Source: a virus
Length of the DNA stretch: 23,934 nt
Direction: 5' to 3' (one strand)
Virus record (IMG/VR): IMGVR_UViG_3300021962_000650
Span: 1-23,934 of that record
Both the position numbers and the translations under genes were made by a program. Every line of letters begins with the position of its first letter. The first letter of the stretch is position 1. Below are positions 14,619 to 22,128 of the stretch, piece after piece. The notes under the pieces are model-generated. The model was not told the DNA's origin, made no database searches, and saw only the letters and a program-made list of their open reading frames with translations.

Positions 14619-15059
14619 TTATACCATGTGCATGATGTCTTCTGGGTCAGAAATCGTCGCCAAAATCTCATCATCGTTAAGAATGCGTATCTCACCACCT
14701 TCGATATTGATACGAGCGCCTGCATAACGGGCAAATACCACCCAATCACCCTTCTTGCACCAAGCCCCGTCAGGGAACTTCTCGGTATCGGCATACGCCA
14801 GGGGTCCTGTATCGACCACATAGCCACATACCGTCGCCACTTGCTGCTTTTCAATCGCCTGCTCAGCCAATAAAAGGCCGCCTTTGGTCTTTCTAGGGGG
14901 TTTGAATGGCAAAACCACTAATCGCCAGCCAGTCGGTTTGGGAATACGGTCAATTACAGACTGATCCATGTTCTTTGGATCCAACTGATCACGCATTTCC
15001 TGCTCTTCCTGCGCTGTTTGCTCTGCCCACTTCTTTTGCAGTGCAGTCATTTCTTCCAT
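14619..15059 (-). CDS. GroES-like co-chaperonin
   Basis: A 146-residue protein whose residues about 41-139 follow the GroES (Cpn10) pattern. PTGWRLVVLPFKPPRKTKGG matches the first strand and mobile loop, and GGLLL takes the place of the GroEL-binding GGIVL tripeptide region. VATVCGYVVDTGPLAYADTE is the core strand and roof part, KKGDWVVFARYAGARINIEG matches the 'v..GD.V.f..y.G..i...g' block, and EIRILNDDEILATISDPED matches the closing 'yliL.e.DILAvie'. It has a 40-residue charged helical extension at the N-terminus and a short tail (DIMHMV), so it is longer than the roughly 97-residue bacterial form. By family knowledge it would cap host GroEL, as T4 gp31 does for capsid folding. Its place between portal and scaffold/capsid genes fits. 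The start has GGAG seven bases upstream. Confidence 0.8.
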   Translation of the reverse strand: MEEMTALQKKWAEQTAQEEQEMRDQLDPKNMDQSVIDRIPKPTGWRLVVLPFKPPRKTKGGLLLAEQAIEKQQVATVCGYVVDTGPLAYADTEKFPDGAWCKKGDWVVFARYAGARINIEGGEIRILNDDEILATISDPEDIMHMV

Positions 15060-15077
15060 TAATGCTCTCCTATATTG

Positions 15078-15094
15078 CGTGGGATCGCCCCACG
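15078..15094 (-). promoter_or_regulatory. short hairpin in front of the co-chaperonin ribosome site
   Basis: CGTGGG (15078-15083) and CCCACG (15089-15094) form a six-pair GC-rich stem with a five-base loop in the 42-base gap before the GroES-like gene, a few bases upstream of its GGAG site. There is no T-run after it, so it is not a typical terminator. It may stabilise the mRNA end, attenuate, or mark a processing site. Confidence 0.35.
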
Positions 15095-15101
15095 AGGGTT
15101 G

Positions 15102-15278
15102 TTAGTCGTCTTTCTCTGCCTTCTCCAGTATTTCTATGATCATGTCTTCAATGACCTGATATGCCTCGACATTACCGACCATCTGCCGGTAATGTTCCAT
15201 GTTCTTTACGTTTCCGTAGAGCATCGCCTCCCCAAGTTCTTGCTTGCGGCTGCGGATGTATTTCAATAATTTTTCCAT
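15102..15278 (-). CDS. small helical hypothetical phage protein
   Basis: A 58-residue helical protein: [20 protein letters not shown], then YGNVKNMEHYRQMVGNVEAY and QVIEDMIIEILEKAEKDD. The pattern 'R...E...ML.G...+.E.YR...G...AY....I..IL' is one I remember in small proteins near portal and scaffold genes of podoviruses, with no known function. It starts at ATG 15278, overlapping the previous stop by one base (TAATG), so translation is probably coupled; a TTG six bases further up is an alternative but unneeded. It could be a small head-assembly cofactor, which is inference from position. Confidence 0.6.
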   Translation of the reverse strand: MEKLLKYIRSRKQELGEAMLYGNVKNMEHYRQMVGNVEAYQVIEDMIIEILEKAEKDD

Positions 15279-15517
15279 TAGCAAATCTTTGTCAGGTTAT
15301 CTGCGTCTTTTCGTTTGACGTAAGTCACCCTACCGCCAGTAGCCATCTTTTTGGCCTTACCAGCAGTAGAAAGTGCGATTGCAACAGCCTGTTTCTGAGC
15401 TTTTTTCTTAGATTTCGGCTTCGAAGTACCGATTTTCCCGGTCTTCGAGAACTTGCCCATCATTTCACTGACGTTGCTGCTGATTGTTTTGCTGCTGGAA
15501 CCTTTCTTGAGCGGCAT
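15278..15517 (-). CDS. small basic protein of the MPLKKGSS...KQAVAIALS type
   Basis: A 79-residue basic protein: [60 protein letters not shown], then [19 protein letters not shown]. The '[13 protein letters not shown]...l' opening and KQAVAIALS core are a well-recurring small phage protein type in my memory (a DUF6496-like family, unverified) with no known activity. The start at 15517 is fixed by an AGGAG site seven bases upstream; the frame is open further up but only inside the portal gene. It overlaps the portal's 3' end by 53 bases in a different frame. The MATGGRV motif near the C-terminus matches GG-type motifs elsewhere in this window. Confidence 0.75.
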   Translation of the reverse strand: MPLKKGSSSKTISSNVSEMMGKFSKTGKIGTSKPKSKKKAQKQAVAIALSTAGKAKKMATGGRVTYVKRKDADNLTKIC

Positions 15518-17912
15518 TTTGATTACTCCTTTCCACTTGATTGATCCTTTCGCGCGCGATCGAAGCCTTTTCAGCCGCAATCTCTTCGTTCGATTGGAGT
15601 TTTTGTTGATTAAATGCAGCGTCCTGCTGCATGTCTTGCGCTTTTAGCGCCAAGTTTTGCTGATCAACCTGTGCTTTCCTCTCCGCATCTTGCGCTCTGA
15701 GCTGGAGTTCTTGCTCTTTGAGGGCAACGAGAGGATCTGGCGCGTTGGCTCCTGACATTTCTTGGGAGAGTTTTCGGAGTTCGGCCATTCCTTGAGCAAC
15801 AAACATGGCGACTTGAGCCTCTTTTTGTATATCAGAGACAATCGACATTCCTTCCGGGCCGTATGAAGCAAATATCTGCGCCTCAACCTGCTCTTCCGCC
15901 TTCAACCGCACGTGATCCAAGATGTGTTTGGTCAGAATTGCTGCCGCCAATGGGTTTCCTTGCACAATCGGGGACATACCTTGGATCAAATGGCACACAA
16001 TGTGCGCATCGTGCTGCTGTCCAGCAAAAGCCGTAAGGTTCTTGCCGTCCAATGAGTCCGCGTTTTCGCTTGCGGGATCCTTCGGGCGCGGATGCAACGT
16101 GTCATCAGGCTTGAGCAGCATGTCAATATCCTTGGTTCCCAAGGCCTCGTACATGCGGCGATATGCTTCATATATGTTGTGGATTTGAGGGGCACTCTGA
16201 GCCAGCTGAAGCTGGGTCTGAGCCATCATGATCTTCTGAGCAGTCGAGAACACATTGGGATCTGCGACTGGAATGACATCTACGCGCTCATCAAAGTCCT
16301 TCTTGAATACCTTTCTGTCTCCACCAACCACGTCATACGGGTACTCATCAGGCAGATACTTGGCAAAACAATTCGCCATGAGTTCAAACTCAAGCTTCTG
16401 AGCGTAATGCAAGCGCTTGTGAATACCAGACATGACCATCGCGCCACGCTCGAGCAACGCAATCGTCGTTCCAACAGCAGCCTGCTGATTGCCATCACCC
16501 ACCTGCATATCAGCAATGCTGGCGATCCTACGGCCCATGTCGATACAGAAGCCCAGAAGCGTAAACAGCGTCTGACTCGGCTCCTTGTACGGCAAAGGCA
16601 AAAGCGCTGAAGCCAGCTCAGCACCCCCCGCATCAATATCCCTGAACTCCCCAGGCTGCAACGGCTTGTCACTGTCCGCAATCCGCAGACCACGTGCCTT
16701 GAATCCAGCCGGCAGATTGGAGAACGTACCCGCATCAATCAGCTGCTGGAGCGCTGCGGTTGAGGCCCGATTAAGGTTCCCAAGTAGATGGACCAAGCCA
16801 TACCCCATACTGCCAGGGCCAGGGAGGAACATGTAGTGAACGTAATAATGTGAAGGGGCGTAGGTATCATCTTCTTCATCCCAGTTGCGGTAGATCGACA
16901 AAACCTTCCCGGAATCCTTGTCCACCGTAATGATGTACGGCAGCTTGAGCCCATCCTTGTGCTCATATCCCGGGATGTCATACAGCATGTGCGCTTCGAT
17001 GAGCGTGAACTCCTCATCTAGCTCATTTGGCGAGGTGCCGGATACTTTGTCCTCTGCATCCTCAATTTCACTGCTATCTCCCGCCGCAGCCGACAGCTCA
17101 ATATCCCGATAAAAGCCGTTTACTTGGTTAGTCCTAAGCGCATTGGCCGACATCGGCACAATCTGCAAGGACCGCTCGTTCTCCCAAGGATTGCTCGAGC
17201 CGTTGTACGGCATGACGAAGTTGTCCGGGGTGATGAACGGCGATACACAGCGCATCTTCGAGCGGTCAAAATAAACCTTCTTAAAAGCCGACCCACCGTA
17301 GCCCACGTACCAAAGCATCTGGTCGTAGTCAGGGGTGTATTCCTTCATGACCGTCGTGATCTGGTAGTTCATGAACTCTTGCACCCGCTCAGCCTGCATC
17401 TCACGGTTGCGGTTGCTCTTTCCTACTACCTGCGAGCGCACGGGCCCGCCCGCAGGCATGAGCTCTTTCATCGCCTGGGCAGAGAACTGGATGATCGCCT
17501 CAGCCAAAAGAGGTACATGGGCACCAGAGGCACCCCGGAACGGCTGGGTTTTCTCTTCATACTGGAAGCCAAGCAGCTTCATACCCTTGGCATAGGTGTT
17601 GGACCACTCTTCACGGCTCGCCAGATCAGCGTCCAAAAGCAGCAGAATGTCCTGACCAATCCGATCAAGCTCGTCCTCATCAAGGCGCTCGGCCAAGTTC
17701 TCGGTGTGCTTGCTCTCGTATTCGTCTTCCTCAGGGCCCAAATTAATCGTGGCCCCACCGTCATCGTCCATCACAATCTCAACATCTTCCTCATCCATAG
17801 GGATGAGCGCTTCGGTCATTTCGACCTCCATCTCACCTTCCGGCGCCATGTCTTCGCCAGTCAAGGCTCGCTCAATGTTGTTGAACGGACTGCTCTTTTG
17901 TTTTTTAGCCAT
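15465..17912 (-). CDS. portal protein
   Basis: An 815-residue portal subunit, of the large podovirus (P22-like/aquatic) kind by length and layout. After an acidic leader (residues 15-95) it has the clip/wing pattern: [20 protein letters not shown], then [37 protein letters not shown] and [17 protein letters not shown], followed by the beta region [20 protein letters not shown]. The helical crown/stem part includes [20 protein letters not shown] and [20 protein letters not shown] (the 'Q..VGT..ALLE+g' stem helix is highly characteristic). The last 90 residues are a Gln/Glu/Lys-rich coiled coil, likely the barrel. The portal forms the dodecameric channel for packaging and ejection. Its position after terL and before scaffold and capsid genes is standard, except that a large ejection-type gene intervenes. 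Its ribosome site is modest (GAG). Confidence 0.85.
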   Translation of the reverse strand: MAKKQKSSPFNNIERALTGEDMAPEGEMEVEMTEALIPMDEEDVEIVMDDDGGATINLGPEEDEYESKHTENLAERLDEDELDRIGQDILLLLDADLASREEWSNTYAKGMKLLGFQYEEKTQPFRGASGAHVPLLAEAIIQFSAQAMKELMPAGGPVRSQVVGKSNRNREMQAERVQEFMNYQITTVMKEYTPDYDQMLWYVGYGGSAFKKVYFDRSKMRCVSPFITPDNFVMPYNGSSNPWENERSLQIVPMSANALRTNQVNGFYRDIELSAAAGDSSEIEDAEDKVSGTSPNELDEEFTLIEAHMLYDIPGYEHKDGLKLPYIITVDKDSGKVLSIYRNWDEEDDTYAPSHYYVHYMFLPGPGSMGYGLVHLLGNLNRASTAALQQLIDAGTFSNLPAGFKARGLRIADSDKPLQPGEFRDIDAGGAELASALLPLPYKEPSQTLFTLLGFCIDMGRRIASIADMQVGDGNQQAAVGTTIALLERGAMVMSGIHKRLHYAQKLEFELMANCFAKYLPDEYPYDVVGGDRKVFKKDFDERVDVIPVADPNVFSTAQKIMMAQTQLQLAQSAPQIHNIYEAYRRMYEALGTKDIDMLLKPDDTLHPRPKDPASENADSLDGKNLTAFAGQQHDAHIVCHLIQGMSPIVQGNPLAAAILTKHILDHVRLKAEEQVEAQIFASYGPEGMSIVSDIQKEAQVAMFVAQGMAELRKLSQEMSGANAPDPLVALKEQELQLRAQDAERKAQVDQQNLALKAQDMQQDAAFNQQKLQSNEEIAAEKASIARERINQVERSNQNAAQERFQQQNNQQQRQ

Positions 17913-17914
17913 TA

Positions 17915-20900
17915 TTACGCTCTATCATAAAGTGGTTTGTCCACCAGTCCGCCTTTAGAAAAGCGGATTCCTCTTTGAGGCAAATTTGAAGCATCGTCTG
18001 GAAGCACTATACCCCAACGAATGACTTCATCACCTGCTTCGTTTATCGTCTTAAACTCTCGAGCCTCGTAACCTTCGCCAAGATCTTTGGCAACTTTTTT
18101 ACTCACCCGTTTCATGATTGAGGGAGAGTACTGGCTCATGTCTTTTGCCTTTTTTGCTTCTTCCGTGGCCCAAGTGCCATATATTTGTGGCTGTCTTGAG
18201 TCTGACCCCGGGAATAAGACAAGTTTTTTATTAAGCTGTGCTGCCCCGGCTACTGCTGACTTCATCATTAGCTCAGACGCGGTATCCTCATCCGTAGCAA
18301 ACCCAGGGTAGGGTTCTTCTATTCCTTTTCGCTTGCCTGCAAACAAGTCCTTCCTGCGATCTGATTGAAGCTCAGTAAACAATAAAGCTTCTCCTGGTTT
18401 TAAGTTTGCGGGAGGATCGACAATATCCGACGGGTTTAGCTCTACAAAACGAGCAAAAGAAACTGGATTTTTTCCAGCAATCTTAGCGTGCAACAAAGGC
18501 TCGTATAACTTGCCGCTCTGCAACGTGTCGGAATCAAGCATTCCTTGCGTCAAGTTTCTTAGATCCTTAATAACTTCGTTTTTACCGAAATTTAAAACCG
18601 TATCGTAATCGCGAAGCACCCCATTTACTTCGGTTGCAAAGTCTTGCATTCTTTGTGCCATGTACTGTGACTTATTTGGATCACTTGCTTCGCGATAAAA
18701 ATCGTCAAGGCCAATCTTTAGCGCATCTGGAGAAGACGACAATCTCCCTAACATGTCTCGTTCATACCCTGATAGTGTGTTTCTTAAGAGCGTGGCATAT
18801 GAACTTCCTGAATTAATTGTTTTATTAAGCTCTTTTAAGTAGTTCACTGTTTCTATTTCTTTGGCAGCCATTGTGGCTACTTCTGGTGTAAGCGTAGTAA
18901 CGCCTCTTTTTCGAAGAAGATCTTTTACTTGTTGCGGCACAGTTTTTTCAGGGTCATTCCAATTAACTAGCCATTTGTTTTTTGGATCTAGCCCTGGAGT
19001 TGTTACATATCGCCTAGCTAATGCCAAATCAACAATCGGTCTAGCTTCACTGGCTATGTCTTGTGCTGCCATCTTCACCGACCTAGCTACTTGTGTATCA
19101 AACTCATCCACTCGATCTGCAAGGTTCATCACTTCACGTGCGTATTCGGCTATGTACGTCGGGTCATTGCCAAACACAGTGGCAGTAGATTTGTTGGCCC
19201 TAAAGTCTTGAATGTCTTCAACAATAGAGCCTATTTGTTTTTGCATTGCCCCTGGCTCAAGCAATAGATTTACTGAGCCTATGGGGCGAGCTGGGTATGG
19301 ATTATCAATGTCCCTTGAAAATCCTTCCCTCCCAATATCACTTGCTTGTAGCACTTGAAGCTTAAGTCGCTGAGGAGAAGTCCTCTTCAACGCCGACATG
19401 ATTTGATTTGGCGTCACTTTGTCCGTGGACCCAAAGTCTTCCAGCGCTTCTTCTACTCGCCTTATCTCATAGCCACGAGCTTTGTTTTTCAACGAATTAA
19501 GAAACTGCCCCTTCTGTACTGGGCCAGGAAGGTCTGCAACAAGGCGCTCAAGCTCGCCTACGAACGGGCGCTCAGGAGACGGCGACAACAAACTCCTATC
19601 AACTTGTTCCTTTTGTTTAGGAGTCGAAGCACGTTTAAAGTCATCCAAAGACCACCCAACCGACGTGTCCACAATAAGTTCTTGCTCGCCCCTGTGACCA
19701 AATCCAAGTACATGTCTTGGAGTCAAAGGCACTTCAGCCAAAACTAAATCTTCTCTTCCCTGATTTGGAGCAAATCTACGGAATGCGTTTGCAGCGTCTT
19801 TAGAAAGCGAGAAGGACAACAAATCGCCCACATCTCCGGCTTTTAGCGCTTCAAACTCTTCTTTGGGCATGAGCCGATATCCCATGAACTGATCGCCAAA
19901 GTACTTTTGAGCTATGGCTTGAGATTGCTGGGTATACTCCGGTCCGCCAGGAACTTCTCTCAGGTAATACTTCGCATCTGCATCACCAAGATTTCCCACT
20001 CCACCAATGTGAGCAGAAAGAACATTGTCTACCTCTGAGCTAACTGGAAACTTGTCCAACTCTTCCGTAGCACTCACAAATAACCCAGGATTTATTTTTG
20101 TAGGCGCTGCAGCTGGAGCACCCAATGACGCAATGCCCTTCGTGTCGGCCATCGCCCTGTAGACATCGGTTGGCTGAAGGGCCTCATTGCCCGTGATCTT
20201 CCGCACCATCGCCGTCGAGGCTTGCTCCACAGGCATCTGAATGCCCTGGCCCACAGCACCAGGACGCAATGCAGCACTGGCCGCATAGGTCTCCGGCAAC
20301 GCCGCATCTAATTTACTGCTCTGCAAAAACTGGCCGATATTCTGTAGATACTCTGGGGCTACCTTGCCACGCGGCACATACGTGCCCGCCTTCATTACGT
20401 CCGCAGCAGCAGCTTCAGCCTCGCGCACACCCGCCTGCGTGCCGTACTTGTCAGAGGTCAGGCCCTTGAACGCACCATACGCAGCACCCGCCGGCCCAGA
20501 CACCATGCCACTGAGCACAGACAGGCCAGCCTCACCCGCACCTTTGATCTTTTCCAGCAAACTAGCCTCTTCGACAGTCTGCGGCTCACGCACTACACGG
20601 CCCTGCTCATCCAATAAAGGGACTTCACCTAGTGGACCACTGCCCTTAGCGCGGCCCACCACCTTTCCCGATTCACGCTCCGCCTGCAATTCCCTCAAGG
20701 CGGCCAGCATCTCTTCCTCATTGGCATTAAGCGAACTAGGCTGTAAGGCCAAGCCCAACGGAAACCCACTCTTTGTCGCCAATAAAAAGTCCGTAGGGGA
20801 GATCTCATTTTCTTTGAGCCACTGCCCCACCCTCTCCATCATCCCGCGCTTGTTTACGTCCCCACCGTCCTTAAATCCAAAGCCAGATAGGTTGTATTTC

Positions 20901-22120
20901 CCCGGATCTTGGATCACGTCCAATGCCAACTGCCTCCCGGGCGCCTCTCTTTCTACCTTCTTTCGACCTTGCTCTACCTGTGCGTTCTTTAAATCAACAT
21001 AAGCAGCAAACGACTCCGGGTCAAAGGGCAGTGTTGGCTCTTTGGCCTCGAACTTCACATTAAACTCCCCCGGATTTTTCACCGTAGGGTTGAAGTTGGA
21101 CGTCCTAGGGCCCGCGTTCCACGCCTCCGCCTGCCGGTTGTACTCCTCGGCCTGCTTTTGCCACTGATCCAACAAGCTGTTGTACTGATCTACCTTGCTC
21201 TGATACTCCTCAACCGCTTGGTTATACCCAGATAGCAACTGCTGATTGCGTTCAATAAACTCTCTATCCCCTGGGGCATAATCCGCAGCGGGATCTAAGT
21301 ACCAATTAGGCGCCGCCGGTAAACTCGTTCCTCCAAAAACAAAGCCACCATCAGCAAAGCCCTGCACCTGCGCTATTTGGGTCCGTGGTTCTTGTTCCAC
21401 GGGCTGTTGCATCCCAGCCATGATGTCAAATGGCGATACATACTCCTTCTCCGACGGCGTAAAAGTCTTCGCTAACAACGCTCCACCGCCAGAAGGGCCC
21501 GCCTGCGCGTATTGCTCTTCCTCCAACAACCGCTCAAGCTCCTCCTGAGCCCGATCCACCGGATTTCCCTCCGGATCTGTGTCCGTGAAGTACTGCAAAG
21601 ACAACGCCGCCTTATACGAAGCAGGCAACATCGACACATCCGTCAATGCTTCACGTGGTGTGGGCGCTAACTTACGTCCAGGAGCCGGTTTATTCTGAGT
21701 TTTTGCAAGCTGCGTCTTGAATTTTGGGTCTTTTTTGGCTAACTGAGCCCGCTGCATCACCTTTTCACGGTACGCAGCCGTCTGACGGGACTTTCCAACA
21801 AGGCTTGGACCACCGTTATACGCCTCAAGCGCCTTGCCCACGTCACCATTGAACTGCTTTAGGTTGTCCCGCATCAATCTTGCCGCTGCATCGACAGATT
21901 TCGCCGGATCAAAGGGGTCATCCAACCCATAAGCCTTGGCCGTGGACGGCACAAATTGCATCATCCCCTGCGCTCGACCACTCCTGGTCCTTGGACCAAC
22001 AGCATCGGGCCGAAAATCCGACTCCACCGACGCTATCGCCTTCAAAATTGCTGGGTCTACACCATACTTGGACCCAGCTTCCTGAAAAAGCGGGTCAAAC
22101 TGCGTCGGTTTCGAGGCCAT
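17915..22120 (-). CDS. large virion/ejection protein: lytic transglycosylase plus ADP-ribosyltransferase-like and ELQSD domains
   Basis: A 1401-residue multidomain protein. Residues about 8-125 are a soluble lytic transglycosylase domain: KAIASVESDF with catalytic Glu E33, GMMQFVPSTA at 52-61 and EAYNGG at 99-104. Residues 295-335 are a Gln-rich coiled coil, and 525-555 a Gly/Ala-rich hydrophobic stretch that could contact membrane. Residues about 700-825 fit the R-S-E ADP-ribosyltransferase pattern: GYRL (R749), LLSFSLSKDAANAF (S769-F-S771), GEQELIV (E812-x-E814). The C-terminus holds TELQSD (1249-1254) with Tyr/Lys-rich strands, a motif I recall in large phage 'polyvalent' proteins. GG motifs recur (FADGGFV, FKDGGDV, FSKGGLV). 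A role as an ejected protein that opens peptidoglycan and acts on host components is inferred. The gene has a good AGGGGA site. G+C content steps up sharply near 20,100. Confidence 0.7.
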   Translation of the reverse strand: MASKPTQFDPLFQEAGSKYGVDPAILKAIASVESDFRPDAVGPRTRSGRAQGMMQFVPSTAKAYGLDDPFDPAKSVDAAARLMRDNLKQFNGDVGKALEAYNGGPSLVGKSRQTAAYREKVMQRAQLAKKDPKFKTQLAKTQNKPAPGRKLAPTPREALTDVSMLPASYKAALSLQYFTDTDPEGNPVDRAQEELERLLEEEQYAQAGPSGGGALLAKTFTPSEKEYVSPFDIMAGMQQPVEQEPRTQIAQVQGFADGGFVFGGTSLPAAPNWYLDPAADYAPGDREFIERNQQLLSGYNQAVEEYQSKVDQYNSLLDQWQKQAEEYNRQAEAWNAGPRTSNFNPTVKNPGEFNVKFEAKEPTLPFDPESFAAYVDLKNAQVEQGRKKVEREAPGRQLALDVIQDPGKYNLSGFGFKDGGDVNKRGMMERVGQWLKENEISPTDFLLATKSGFPLGLALQPSSLNANEEEMLAALRELQAERESGKVVGRAKGSGPLGEVPLLDEQGRVVREPQTVEEASLLEKIKGAGEAGLSVLSGMVSGPAGAAYGAFKGLTSDKYGTQAGVREAEAAAADVMKAGTYVPRGKVAPEYLQNIGQFLQSSKLDAALPETYAASAALRPGAVGQGIQMPVEQASTAMVRKITGNEALQPTDVYRAMADTKGIASLGAPAAAPTKINPGLFVSATEELDKFPVSSEVDNVLSAHIGGVGNLGDADAKYYLREVPGGPEYTQQSQAIAQKYFGDQFMGYRLMPKEEFEALKAGDVGDLLSFSLSKDAANAFRRFAPNQGREDLVLAEVPLTPRHVLGFGHRGEQELIVDTSVGWSLDDFKRASTPKQKEQVDRSLLSPSPERPFVGELERLVADLPGPVQKGQFLNSLKNKARGYEIRRVEEALEDFGSTDKVTPNQIMSALKRTSPQRLKLQVLQASDIGREGFSRDIDNPYPARPIGSVNLLLEPGAMQKQIGSIVEDIQDFRANKSTATVFGNDPTYIAEYAREVMNLADRVDEFDTQVARSVKMAAQDIASEARPIVDLALARRYVTTPGLDPKNKWLVNWNDPEKTVPQQVKDLLRKRGVTTLTPEVATMAAKEIETVNYLKELNKTINSGSSYATLLRNTLSGYERDMLGRLSSSPDALKIGLDDFYREASDPNKSQYMAQRMQDFATEVNGVLRDYDTVLNFGKNEVIKDLRNLTQGMLDSDTLQSGKLYEPLLHAKIAGKNPVSFARFVELNPSDIVDPPANLKPGEALLFTELQSDRRKDLFAGKRKGIEEPYPGFATDEDTASELMMKSAVAGAAQLNKKLVLFPGSDSRQPQIYGTWATEEAKKAKDMSQYSPSIMKRVSKKVAKDLGEGYEAREFKTINEAGDEVIRWGIVLPDDASNLPQRGIRFSKGGLVDKPLYDRA

Positions 22121-22128
22121 ACGGTCCC

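Noticed and set aside
17124-17930. 268-codon plus-strand open frame opposite the portal gene
   Set aside because: It mirrors the strongly coding portal frame, is very rich in His/Arg/Leu/Val as expected for an antisense shadow, has no family resemblance, and no other plus-strand gene exists nearby.
20364-21002. 212-codon plus-strand open frame inside the large ejection-type gene
   Set aside because: It falls in the GC-rich half, where antisense frames stay open by composition; the product is a Ser/Pro-rich string with no domain pattern.
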